Assembly: GCA_012270385.1 (NCBI GenBank)
Contig: JAAXIK010000303.1
Location: forward strand, 1 to 32,770
Length of the DNA stretch: 32,770 bases
From: Rubripirellula sp.
GTDB lineage: Bacteria; Planctomycetota; Planctomycetia; Pirellulales; Pirellulaceae
Direction of reading: 5' to 3'
A program made the translations under genes and the position numbers. Each line of letters starts with the position of its first letter. The stretch's first letter is position 1. The notes under the pieces are model-generated. The model saw nothing but the letters and a program-made list of their open reading frames with translations. It did not search any database and was not told the DNA's origin. Positions 1 through 7,752 of the stretch are shown here, in pieces.

Positions 1-1
1 T

Positions 2-811
2 TTGCGTGATGAATCCTATAGCTATGTGAGCGTGCTATCGACTCAATTCGCCGGGCAGGCAATCGATTATTTAAAAAATGAAGCTCTGGATGAAGTGACC
101 AGCATTTGCGGCATTGGTGGAGATGGAACAATCCATGAGGTGGTAAACGGGTTGATGCAACGCGAAGATTCATCTCGCCTGTCGTTAGCCGTTGTTCCTG
201 CAGGAACAGGGAACTCGTTAGCCGCACATGCAGAGATGCATACAGTTTTAGATGCAGCACGTCGAATTGTAATGAAAAAGACAACGGCTCTGGATGTCCT
301 CGAAGTTCGATGTAAGGGTGACAAGTACTACTGCATTAACCTGGTGGGTTGGGGAGCAGCAGCTGAAATCACAAGGATCGCTGAACAACTCCGATGGCTG
401 GGAAAAACCCGATATTCATTGGCTGCAATCTCGCAAATTACTTTACCTAAGCGCATTACAACGCGATTGCAATTAGATGATAAGGTCATTGAGGACGAGC
501 TTATATTTGTGGTTGCCTGCAACACCAAATACGGTGGCTATCGAATGATGCTTTCACCCGATGCACGAACGGATAATGGTTTGATGGATGTCATCGTGTT
601 GAGGAGTACATCGCGATGGAATCTTTTGCGAGGTCTTTGGGGTATCGCCGACGGTTCTCATTTGAACATTCGTGATTTTGAGCTCTACCAAGTATCCGAA
701 ATGAAATTGGACGTCGAATGGAGTCGATCCTTAACTCTCGATGGTGAGGTTTCTGGTACCAGTCCCTTCGAAGTATCGGTTCTTCCGGGAGCATTGAATT
801 GGTTCTGTTGA
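2..811 (+). CDS. Diacylglycerol kinase family lipid kinase (5' end outside window)
   Basis: Partial gene; the frame is open to the left edge, so the true start lies outside and the apparent TTG at position 2 need not be the start. The 269 visible residues carry the DAGK catalytic signature GGDGTIHEVVNGL about 40 residues in, followed by PAGTGNS, the nucleotide-binding pair typical of the YegS/BmrU/DgkB family. The C-terminal half (GGYRMMLSPDARTDNGLMDV, then a final LDGE segment) matches the second beta-sandwich domain of that family. These enzymes use ATP to phosphorylate diacylglycerol or related lipids at the cytoplasmic face of the membrane. The gene converges on a lipid hydroxylase-like gene with only 5 bases between stop codons, with no room for a separate terminator. 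Substrate cannot be told from sequence. Family assignment is firm. Confidence 0.88.
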   Translation: MRDESYSYVSVLSTQFAGQAIDYLKNEALDEVTSICGIGGDGTIHEVVNGLMQREDSSRLSLAVVPAGTGNSLAAHAEMHTVLDAARRIVMKKTTALDVLEVRCKGDKYYCINLVGWGAAAEITRIAEQLRWLGKTRYSLAAISQITLPKRITTRLQLDDKVIEDELIFVVACNTKYGGYRMMLSPDARTDNGLMDVIVLRSTSRWNLLRGLWGIADGSHLNIRDFELYQVSEMKLDVEWSRSLTLDGEVSGTSPFEVSVLPGALNWFC

Positions 812-816
812 AGCTG

Positions 817-2025
817 TTAACCCTTCCGACGGGAAATCCGCGTGAGGGGATAGAAGAGTTGTTTTAGCCATCCGTTTGGAACTTCACGAGTTTTTCCCAA
901 GCCATATTTCTCTGGCCAACGCCCTGGCATGTAATAAGTCCCAAACAGCCGATCCCAGATTGGGGAATGGACAGAGAAATTCTTGTCGATAGCTTGAGAT
1001 TCTGCAGCGTGGTGCCAATGGTGAAAACAAGGCGTAGCAAGCCATGATTGCAGCCTTGGAAAAGTCCAGCGTACATTCGCGTGAATAAAAGTCGCCTGAA
1101 TCACTACGATCACGACGTAGACACCTAATGCAACTTCGTTGAATCCCAGGCAGAAGAGTGGAATAAAGGTGATACTACGGGTAACGATTGCGTCGACAAG
1201 GTGCAATCGAGATCCCGCTAGCCAATCCATTGCCTCCGCAGAGTGATGAATTGCATGGAACGGCCAAAGAAATGGTATTTGATGGAAAGCACGATGAACC
1301 CAGTATTGGGTGAGATCAGCAACGAGTAGACAAAGGGGTACCTGAAGTATCAGGGGTAAAGATGAGATCAGCTCAATCAATCCATCAAACCTGCACCATT
1401 CGAATAGCACCATCGCTGGTTTCATCGTGAGGTAGCCGATGATTTGCACAAGCAAAGAATTAAGAAAAAAGTAGATCAGGTCGGTAATCCATTCTCTCCG
1501 GAAAGTCGGCTGCCGTGGGTGGAGTGGAAAGAGTCGCTCAAGGGGTATGTAAACGGCCGAATAGAGCAGGAGGTCAATGACGAACCAATCTAACCCAAGC
1601 CAAGTGTTGCTGATATTTTCGTTTAGAGGAACTGCTGAACCACCGAGCAAGGTTGCAATCAGAGTGCTTGAAAGTCCCACCAATCCCAGTGTCTTGTTGC
1701 GACGCAACGTAATGCTGACCGTTGCAAAGACAAAGGAGATGATTAGGGTGACATGAATTAACCCGCGTATCACATCCACCGGATATTGTCCGCGAATCTC
1801 TTCAATAGTGAGTCCAGGAAAATGGAAGCAGATCACTGCCCCGAGTGAAGACACTCCGAGAACAGCGGAGATCATTCCGCTGATCCAGCCATGAGCAAAG
1901 ACGGTGGGCTCATCCGTCTCTAATGCAAAAGATGGCCACTCTTTGGGATTATGATCTGACGCGGAATTTTGTGATTGTTGTCTCGCGGATTTCTCCCCTG
2001 GTTTTTTGGGAGCAGGTTCAATCAT
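817..2025 (-). CDS. Fatty acid hydroxylase/sterol desaturase superfamily membrane protein
   Basis: A 402-residue integral membrane di-iron protein. About four hydrophobic segments lie between residues 45 and 165 and more around 185-235 and 285-312. The histidine clusters of the superfamily are present: H244xxxH248, H257xxHH261 and the H335-H339 cluster HHWHH, plus single histidines at 275 and 315. The ending NFSVHSPIWDRLFGTYY is the usual C-terminal signature (it is also found in alkylglycerol monooxygenase, AGMO). Members use O2 and a di-iron centre to hydroxylate or desaturate a lipid. The start codon overlaps the stop of the CarF/TMEM189-like gene (ATGA), implying translational coupling and a shared pathway. 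The N-terminal 40 residues are polar and low in complexity. The exact substrate (sterol, fatty acyl, carotenoid or ether lipid) is not deducible; an ether-lipid role is inference from the neighbour. Confidence 0.82.
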   Translation of the reverse strand: MIEPAPKKPGEKSARQQSQNSASDHNPKEWPSFALETDEPTVFAHGWISGMISAVLGVSSLGAVICFHFPGLTIEEIRGQYPVDVIRGLIHVTLIISFVFATVSITLRRNKTLGLVGLSSTLIATLLGGSAVPLNENISNTWLGLDWFVIDLLLYSAVYIPLERLFPLHPRQPTFRREWITDLIYFFLNSLLVQIIGYLTMKPAMVLFEWCRFDGLIELISSLPLILQVPLCLLVADLTQYWVHRAFHQIPFLWPFHAIHHSAEAMDWLAGSRLHLVDAIVTRSITFIPLFCLGFNEVALGVYVVIVVIQATFIHANVRWTFPRLQSWLATPCFHHWHHAAESQAIDKNFSVHSPIWDRLFGTYYMPGRWPEKYGLGKTREVPNGWLKQLFYPLTRISRRKG

Positions 2026-2756
2026 TTCGATGTTTCCTTATCACTCAGTGCATCCGTGAACGCGGTTTCATCATATCTTGGCTGGAGTCCAGTGATCCTC
2101 GTAATGATTTTTTCTAAGCGTGAAAAAAAAGAAATGGCCTGCAATGGTCGATTACACCAACCGGTGGTGATGCAGTAGTTGTCTACGTGAGGTGGACGGT
2201 GATGCATTTCGTGTTGTTCATGGCTCAGAATCAATCCTGTTTGTTGCAGTAAACGGATTGGCATGGGTGGCGTTCGCATGTGAGCCCATTGATGAATTTG
2301 ATTTGTCATCAAACCTACACCACAGAAGGCTGCGATAAAAATCGCCACAAACGCTGAAACGGGTGATTCAATCCTCAAGAATAGTGCGGTGACAAGGCCT
2401 GGGATTGTCAAGAAAGCAACGTCTCCATTGGTATCGATGAAACGGCGATTCAAGAAGTCAGCTGGATTCACGTGATGCACGCGAAATGGATGCAGCAATC
2501 GTTTACCCAATATAGGCATCGACTCACTACCCCAGGTATCAGCTCCCCAATGGATCATCCCTGATAAGAAATCTACACAGATCATCCCGAGTGGAATCCC
2601 TAATAGACTCATCCATCCAACTTGTGTGGATTGGCAGATTTTAAAGGCAAAAAACAGAAGAAGACAGAATGCAGCGAGGCAAGATACTCCATAGAAGAGT
2701 CTCGTGGCTAAACGGATTTCTAGATGGGCTGGAAGATCCTTAGTTCGAGAGTCCAT
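2022..2756 (-). CDS. CarF/TMEM189-type lipid desaturase (plasmanylethanolamine desaturase family)
   Basis: A 244-residue membrane protein of the Kua/TMEM189/CarF family. Hydrophobic stretches are near residues 17-38, 47-67 and 117-148. The family histidine motifs are all visible: HWGADTWGS (H69), FRVHH (H94, H95), HQWAH (H155, H159) and SHEQHEMHH (H179, H182, H185, H186), giving the eight-histidine pattern of a di-iron desaturase. Length fits the family. Known members (human PEDS1/TMEM189, Myxococcus CarF) make the vinyl-ether bond that turns plasmanyl into plasmenyl lipid, using O2; the same reaction is inferred here. It overlaps the next gene, a second di-iron lipid enzyme, by ATGA, and follows a small membrane protein gene after a 98-base gap, which could hold its own promoter. 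Family call strong; reaction not shown for this organism. Confidence 0.85.
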   Translation of the reverse strand: MDSRTKDLPAHLEIRLATRLFYGVSCLAAFCLLLFFAFKICQSTQVGWMSLLGIPLGMICVDFLSGMIHWGADTWGSESMPILGKRLLHPFRVHHVNPADFLNRRFIDTNGDVAFLTIPGLVTALFLRIESPVSAFVAIFIAAFCGVGLMTNQIHQWAHMRTPPMPIRLLQQTGLILSHEQHEMHHRPPHVDNYCITTGWCNRPLQAISFFSRLEKIITRITGLQPRYDETAFTDALSDKETSK

Positions 2757-2854
2757 GGTTGGCGTCTTCTAGCTGGTGTGTTGCATATCCTTTTCCGAGA
2801 ATGCGATCATCAATCCACGCTCTTGGAAAGTTCAAAGCCATTCTATTCAATCCA

Positions 2855-3361
2855 TTACCAGTACGCTGATTCCTGGTAGGTTTGTCCTGTTTTTGGATCG
2901 TGGTAATAAGTGTGAGTCGTACCATTACTTGAGTAGCAGCTGTACACCACGGTTTGAGCTGGGACGACCCAATCCAATCTCCCCAAAGGCTCGTCTATCC
3001 TTTTAGGGTCAATAGGACGACGTTCACTTGAGAAACCGTGACCGTCCTCTGCAAAACGCTGATTGAGGAAGTTTTTGAGATCTTTTTCCGTGATCTTGTA
3101 GGTGGCATAGTGATCAAGAAAATCCTGCTCTAGAGAGATATCCGTGGCTCCAGGAGGGATAAGACCGCGACCTCTTGCGGTCCACCAGATACTGTTACGA
3201 TTCGCGTGTTGCGTTTGAGTACCGTAAATCCAAAATAGAAGGATAGCGACGACCACCCAGAATCCAAAAAAGAGTGCTGTACCTTTTAGAATCCAAGATA
3301 CCAAGGAAGATCGTTGGCGTTTTGTGGATTGAGATGCTGAGAATTCTTTGTCCATGCTCAT
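2855..3361 (-). CDS. Hypothetical single-pass membrane protein
   Basis: A 168-residue protein that I do not assign to a named family. A polar, basic N-terminus (residues 1-20) is followed by one clear transmembrane helix (about 21-47) and then a soluble domain of about 120 residues ending in a Tyr/Thr-rich tail (YYHDPKTGQTYQESAYW). The charge pattern suggests the N-terminus is in the cytoplasm and the tail in the periplasm. The stop TAA of the upstream DUF1559 gene shares its last A with this ATG (TAATG), so the two are translationally coupled; a second ATG lies two codons in. The coupling suggests it works with that DUF1559 protein, for example as an anchor or assembly partner. This is inference only. 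Confidence 0.7.
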   Translation of the reverse strand: MSMDKEFSASQSTKRQRSSLVSWILKGTALFFGFWVVVAILLFWIYGTQTQHANRNSIWWTARGRGLIPPGATDISLEQDFLDHYATYKITEKDLKNFLNQRFAEDGHGFSSERRPIDPKRIDEPLGRLDWVVPAQTVVYSCYSSNGTTHTYYHDPKTGQTYQESAYW

Positions 3362-4620
3362 TAATTGAATTGCTCATCAAGGAGTTCATTCCCACTTCGT
3401 GTCCCGAGTGCTCCCCAAAGCCCGAAGACACTAGGTTGCCCCGGTGCAAATTCTCCAACCCCATCTACGGTTACCGTTCCTTGCAATCCATATTCCCCAG
3501 ATTCGATTGAATTCGTGAAGAAAATGATGGAGCCATCTCCCATAGCACAATGCACCCCGCCCTGATGACGACTGCTTGGTGGCAGAGTACCAATGGTTTC
3601 ACTTCCACCTCCAAAGCATAATTGATGGTTGGGTGGCAGGATGGTATTGAAGCCAGTCATGAGAGGCATTGAATCCGCCCAACGAAATCCTCGTCCTTGT
3701 GCTCGAACGCTTGGCGTCTTTAATGATTCCAGACTTGTGTTCCAGAATTGCGGCCTTTCATAATCCACTTGTTCTTTGCAAAGGCGGGGATTATTCAGAA
3801 CGCCTTCTTTCCATCCGTTGTCTAATGAAGGGACGGTTCGAATGTCTCTGTCACCTAGATCTGTTGCGATCTCGCCCATCATGATTGTGTTTGACAAGCC
3901 ATCGGTGACGTCGCTGAGGCGTGTTATGCCTCTCGGGATAAACATGCCCCTACCCGTTGCCAGCATCTGTTCTTTTCCTGATGGTGACCATTTGGATTCC
4001 CGGTATTGCCATCGGCCCTCATCCAAGCCTTCAATCGCATCTCCTAAGCAAGCTGCGTAATTGCTGCGACCTAAGCTTGGAGATCCCTGACCGGGATCAG
4101 ATGGACAGCGATAGCAGGAAACTGTTGCCTGCCAAAAAGCGTACGAAGAAACTGAAGGGGAGGGGCCCATTGGAGGATAGACATGTGTTTGAGATTCTTC
4201 ATTCCTCTCAAAATCTAGACCCTGATCCCAGTCATATGGATCGTTATTGTCCTCGAGGGAATCACCCGACAACGGCTTGCCTTCATAGGACTGGCTAATC
4301 GAGTTCCAGGTTGGTGTTTCACCAACGAATGGCAGGATCGACACCAAGAAGCTCAGCCTGAACTGATTGGAGGTGGCGGGGTCATTGGACTGATTAAACG
4401 TTCCTGTTCCATGGGGTGGTAAGATCTGAAAAGCACTGTGGTATTGATGAACAGCGAGAGCAACTTGCTTGAAGTTGTTACTGCAACTCATTCGTCGCGC
4501 CGCCTCACGAGCTGCTTGTACAGCAGGAAGAAGAAGTCCCACCAGAATTCCGATGACGCCAATGACCACCATCAATTCGAGTAGCGTGAATCCATGCTTT
4601 CGGTTTGAATGGGTCATCAT
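3361..4620 (-). CDS. DUF1559 domain prepilin-like protein
   Basis: A 419-residue protein with a class III (prepilin) signal at the start: short basic leader MMTHSNRKHG, then FTLLELMVVIGVIGILVG, with cleavage predicted after G10 and the conserved Glu at +5 (E15). It continues with LLPAVQAAREAARRMSCSNN, the hallmark start of the DUF1559 family greatly expanded in Planctomycetes. The family's C-terminal H-x9-DG motif is intact (H352 to D362-G363). After cleavage it should be an exported, helix-anchored surface or pseudopilus protein. It is the first gene of the leftward set and is divergent, across 96 bases, from the operon for an ATPase/GspF/pseudopilin machine, which probably assembles it. Family call is firm; cellular role inferred. 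Confidence 0.92.
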   Translation of the reverse strand: MMTHSNRKHGFTLLELMVVIGVIGILVGLLLPAVQAAREAARRMSCSNNFKQVALAVHQYHSAFQILPPHGTGTFNQSNDPATSNQFRLSFLVSILPFVGETPTWNSISQSYEGKPLSGDSLEDNNDPYDWDQGLDFERNEESQTHVYPPMGPSPSVSSYAFWQATVSCYRCPSDPGQGSPSLGRSNYAACLGDAIEGLDEGRWQYRESKWSPSGKEQMLATGRGMFIPRGITRLSDVTDGLSNTIMMGEIATDLGDRDIRTVPSLDNGWKEGVLNNPRLCKEQVDYERPQFWNTSLESLKTPSVRAQGRGFRWADSMPLMTGFNTILPPNHQLCFGGGSETIGTLPPSSRHQGGVHCAMGDGSIIFFTNSIESGEYGLQGTVTVDGVGEFAPGQPSVFGLWGALGTRSGNELLDEQFN

Positions 4621-4716
4621 TGTTCCTGATTCTGTGGTATCTTAACGATTGGCTGTTGATCTTAGCACATTTTCTGCGACGGCAGTTTTTTTTCTACGGT
4701 CCGGACCTCAGCAAAA
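4621..4716. promoter_or_regulatory. Divergent promoter region between DUF1559 and secretion operon
   Basis: Ninety-six bases separate two divergent start codons and must hold the promoters for both, unless they lie within the coding regions. On the + strand CTGC-GACG-GCAG is directly followed by eight T (about 4677-4696), a very short terminator-like hairpin that could attenuate transcription into the ATPase operon, though a 4-bp stem is weak. I see no confident -35/-10 pair. Confidence 0.4.
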
Positions 4717-5883
4717 ATGCCTTTTCCAGTATCCATCTCACGGCAACCACAGAGTGAATGTGGGTTTGCAACGAAAATGGTGGATCACTGTTTATCCGAT
4801 GCAATCAGCCAATCAGCTAGTGATATACACCTGCAACCTCGGCGAGAGTGTTGGGAGGTTTATTATCGGGTAGATGGAGTCTTGCACCTAGCCAAGACTT
4901 TTCCGAATGATTCGAAGACAAATCCCGTTGCACGGCTCATGTCGCTTGCAAGTCTGCCGTCTTACATGGGTGGCGTCCCGCAGGAAGGATCATTTCAGTG
5001 GAACGATGAGAATACACAATCTTATGAAATGAGATTGAGTGTTTTTTCAACGGTTCACGGAAATCGAGCAGCGATTCGAATTATGGGAGAGGACGGCTCA
5101 GTTCTTAATCTCAATCAGTTGGGAATCAATCAGGATACCGAAACGCGTCTGAAACAAGTATGTAACGCTCGTGAAGGCTGGTTGTTGGTTGCTGGACCGG
5201 CTGGTAGTGGAAAAACCACAACTCTATATGCTTGTTTGCGTTATATAGCATCTGCTGAGCAAAAACGGAGTGTTTTGACGATCGAAGATCCAGTGGAATC
5301 CGTGATTGAGTCCATCAGTCAATGCCAACTTCAACCGAATAGCGGTTTAAACTTGGCAGCAGCCCTGGGATCCGTGGTTCGTCCGGCGGCGGAACTGCTA
5401 TTCGTTAGGGAGATACGGGCGGCCGAGACAGCAGAGACAGTTCTTTCCGCATCGATGACCGGCCATCTGTGTTTCTCTTCCATTCATGCTGGGTCGATTG
5501 GATCCACCTTAAGAAGACTTGTGCAAATGAAGCTACCCACCTACGCGATTCAAACGGGATTGCGAGGTATTGTTTGTCAGCGTCTGCTTCGCCGCATTTG
5601 TAAACAGTGTCTGGATCATCCGTCTGGTAGAGAGGGTTGCAAGAGCTGTCATGGAACTGGATATAAAGGACGAGTACCGATTTTCCAGTTGGTAGACTTC
5701 AATGAATTGGAGTCGAGTCAGCAAGTATTCACAGAGTTAGAAAACGGAGCGACTGCCACCTCGATCGATGCGAGAATACAGGAAGTCGGTCTTGCTTCTT
5801 TAGAAGACCAAGCAACAGAATTGATTGACACCAAAATAACGGATCCTGCAGAAGTTTTCCGAGTGCTAGGGAGCAGAGTATGA
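4717..5883 (+). CDS. Short GspE/PilB-like secretion ATPase with atypical Walker B
   Basis: A 388-residue ATPase of the type II secretion/type IV pilus family; it would power pseudopilus assembly from the cytoplasm. It lacks the usual N-terminal GspE domain and starts almost directly with the N2 domain (SASDIHLQP, YYRVDG at 34-54). Then come Walker A GPAGSGKTTT (160-169), the Asp box TIEDPVE (188-194), the Walker B region, the His box TGHLCFSSIHAGS (248-260) and a zinc tetracysteine C295xxC298...C308xxC311. The region that is normally LRQDPDxxxxGEIRDxETAE reads VRPAAELLFVREIRAAETAE: the catalytic-type Glu (E232) is kept, but both Asp of DPD and the invariant Gly before Glu are changed. It may therefore be weakly active or use altered chemistry. 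First gene of the operon; ATGA overlap with the next. ATG 4717 is used; M21 is an alternative. Confidence 0.88.
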   Translation: MPFPVSISRQPQSECGFATKMVDHCLSDAISQSASDIHLQPRRECWEVYYRVDGVLHLAKTFPNDSKTNPVARLMSLASLPSYMGGVPQEGSFQWNDENTQSYEMRLSVFSTVHGNRAAIRIMGEDGSVLNLNQLGINQDTETRLKQVCNAREGWLLVAGPAGSGKTTTLYACLRYIASAEQKRSVLTIEDPVESVIESISQCQLQPNSGLNLAAALGSVVRPAAELLFVREIRAAETAETVLSASMTGHLCFSSIHAGSIGSTLRRLVQMKLPTYAIQTGLRGIVCQRLLRRICKQCLDHPSGREGCKSCHGTGYKGRVPIFQLVDFNELESSQQVFTELENGATATSIDARIQEVGLASLEDQATELIDTKITDPAEVFRVLGSRV

Positions 5884-6944
5884 CCTTTGCAAATGCTTCG
5901 GGAAATAAATTGAGTGATGAAGCACTTCTGCTGCTTCTTTCTGAATTCGCTGATTTGGTTGCTTCAAAGCGTTCGCTGTCAGCGGGATTGAGGCATTATG
6001 AAGATATTTCACTCGGAAGCATTGGCGAGGCCGCAAAATCGATCCGACTCCAACTCGAGGATGGCAAGGATCTTTCTGAGGCCTTTGACCAAATAACGAG
6101 TAAGTATGACAACGCAATCAAGTCAACACTGAAGGTTGTTATGGACACTGGCTCGTGGGAGCCGTTGTATCTCCTCGTGGATTTGATTCGAGAGAAATCA
6201 GCAGAAAGGAAACAAAGGCGGCTTTCCGCTGTGGCTCCGCTACTCAATACATTCCTAGCAGCTGGAATTTTGTTTCTGGTTTTACCTTACATTATCCATT
6301 CCGTGGCTTCTTATAACCTATCCCTTATTGATCAATATCCGATGATCTTTGGGGCAGCAGACTGGCTTGCGAATCAGCCTTTCGTTGCAGGTTTCATTGC
6401 CCTCGTCGTTTCGATCTTCCTCGGCTGTTTATTTTTTATAGTGGGCCGGCGACTCAATCAGAAGGGTAGGGTGTTCGGAGAGTATTCAATTTTTGCTTGC
6501 TGGCTAGCTTCGCAGATTCAACCACGTGGAAGCAGTCCGAATGGTAGGCAGGACGAAGCAGAGATTAGAAAACCTGTTTTATCCAGCATGATCATGTGTT
6601 CCGCAGACGCCGCCTGTATTGCTGATGAGTGGTGTAACGTTCCCGAAAAACTCCAGCGGGGTGCGGTGAACATCAATGAGTTGGCGATACCCGTCAGTTG
6701 TCCTGATCCGATTGGCCAATGCATCGTCGATTTAGCTTCGGGGAAAAGAAATCAGGATTTGGTTGCGGGTGACTTGCGTACCATCAGCGAGATTTATCAA
6801 CAGAGAGCACATCATCATGGGAGATGGAGCAGGCAGATGGCGCCACAGATGCTTGCTTGGGTGTTGATGATTTCGATGATGATACTTCTGATTCAAGTCA
6901 TTCTGTACCCATTATTAGAAGTACTGAAGGGGACACTCCCATGA
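5880..6944 (+). CDS. GspF/PilC-like inner-membrane platform protein (first of three)
   Basis: A 354-residue protein with the layout of GspF: an N-terminal cytoplasmic helical domain (about 10-115, with LSEFADLVAS and LEDGKDLSEAF resembling T2SSF repeats), two membrane helices (about 118-141 and 168-188), a second, more divergent cytoplasmic domain, and a C-terminal membrane helix (about 322-345). GspF/PilC forms the inner-membrane platform rotated or clamped by the ATPase during pilin polymerisation. It overlaps the ATPase gene and the next F-like gene by ATGA, so all three should be made together. Sequence similarity to GspF is modest, so the call rests on topology, local motifs and operon position. 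Confidence 0.75.
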   Translation: MTFANASGNKLSDEALLLLLSEFADLVASKRSLSAGLRHYEDISLGSIGEAAKSIRLQLEDGKDLSEAFDQITSKYDNAIKSTLKVVMDTGSWEPLYLLVDLIREKSAERKQRRLSAVAPLLNTFLAAGILFLVLPYIIHSVASYNLSLIDQYPMIFGAADWLANQPFVAGFIALVVSIFLGCLFFIVGRRLNQKGRVFGEYSIFACWLASQIQPRGSSPNGRQDEAEIRKPVLSSMIMCSADAACIADEWCNVPEKLQRGAVNINELAIPVSCPDPIGQCIVDLASGKRNQDLVAGDLRTISEIYQQRAHHHGRWSRQMAPQMLAWVLMISMMILLIQVILYPLLEVLKGTLP

Positions 6945-7750
6945 GTTCTTTTCATGAAAGTCAGACTCTGAGCATCGCGCAGCGAGCGCGTATCGATCAC
7001 TGGGATGAAATGCGAAAACAGATTCGCAGCCGGATGATCCGTCTTGTGCTGTCGGGTACTGGGTATCTGATGATCTCTTTTCTGATAGGGGCTTTGTTTA
7101 TCGAAATGATGGGTTCGGTTGCTCGCGAGACTGTCTATTTGAGAGGATGGCAAGCTACAGAGCTGGAGGTGGAATGGATGAGCAAGGTTATCTTGCTTTA
7201 TGCGCTTGCTGCTGGTCTTGTCACCATCACCTCCGCGATGGTTCTGCTCTTTATAGGAAATAAGATCCCGGCTTGGTTATGTAACGGGTTCTTCAAGGTG
7301 CCTTTTATCGGACCCACTTTAGAGTGCTTAGCCGCTGCGGAGCTCTGCCAGTCGGTTTATCAATCAGTAATCACCAAAAGCACGTATTTTTCTGCATTCG
7401 AAAAAGCATCCGAGGAATTGAAGCAACCAGTTGTCGTTCGATGGGCAGGAGCCGCTTCGAGACGACTTGAAGATGGCGAAGTACTTTCAGACATTCTGAA
7501 AACGGTACCTTTAAGTGTTCCACCGTTGGCCATTTTGTCTAGCCTATTCAAGGAACAGGGCAATCCGGAGTACGCACGGCGTTCTTGGGAAAATGCTGCA
7601 GCAGAGTTACACAGGCTCGCACAGTCACGTTTTGAGCGCACCCGCCTATTTGTCTCCAATGTGATCCTTCTGGTTTCCGCATTTATTGCTTCTTACGCGA
7701 TCTATTATTCGAGTTCCTTTATGTTACTGGCGCTGAGGGGGCTTACTTAA
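6941..7750 (+). CDS. GspF-like membrane protein (second of three)
   Basis: The ATG at 6941 is chosen because it overlaps the upstream stop (ATGA), giving 269 residues; an earlier in-frame ATG at 6824 would overlap the previous gene by 121 bases. Membrane helices lie at about 35-57, 83-106 and 237-265. The segment between (about 122-235) has the pattern of a T2SSF domain: a Pro/Gly turn (PFIGPTLE), then helices with AAELCQSVYQSVI, a LEDGEVLSDIL element and a C-terminal AQSRFERTR just before the last helix. It resembles one half of a canonical GspF. With its neighbours it suggests a platform built from several different F-like subunits rather than one. Confidence 0.7.
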   Translation: MSSFHESQTLSIAQRARIDHWDEMRKQIRSRMIRLVLSGTGYLMISFLIGALFIEMMGSVARETVYLRGWQATELEVEWMSKVILLYALAAGLVTITSAMVLLFIGNKIPAWLCNGFFKVPFIGPTLECLAAAELCQSVYQSVITKSTYFSAFEKASEELKQPVVVRWAGAASRRLEDGEVLSDILKTVPLSVPPLAILSSLFKEQGNPEYARRSWENAAAELHRLAQSRFERTRLFVSNVILLVSAFIASYAIYYSSSFMLLALRGLT

Positions 7751-7752
7751 AA

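Noticed and set aside
2740-2925. 61-codon minus-strand frame bridging the gap between the small membrane protein and the CarF-like gene
   Set aside because: Mostly overlaps the end of the upstream gene in another frame and has no recognisable feature; the 98-base gap is more likely regulatory.
3957-4298. 113-codon plus-strand frame inside the first DUF1559 gene
   Set aside because: Antisense shadow of a well-supported gene; no family features.
4677-4696. Hairpin plus T8 as a true intrinsic terminator before the ATPase operon
   Set aside because: Stem of only 4 bp, and no gene upstream on that strand that would need a terminator; mentioned only as a possible attenuator.
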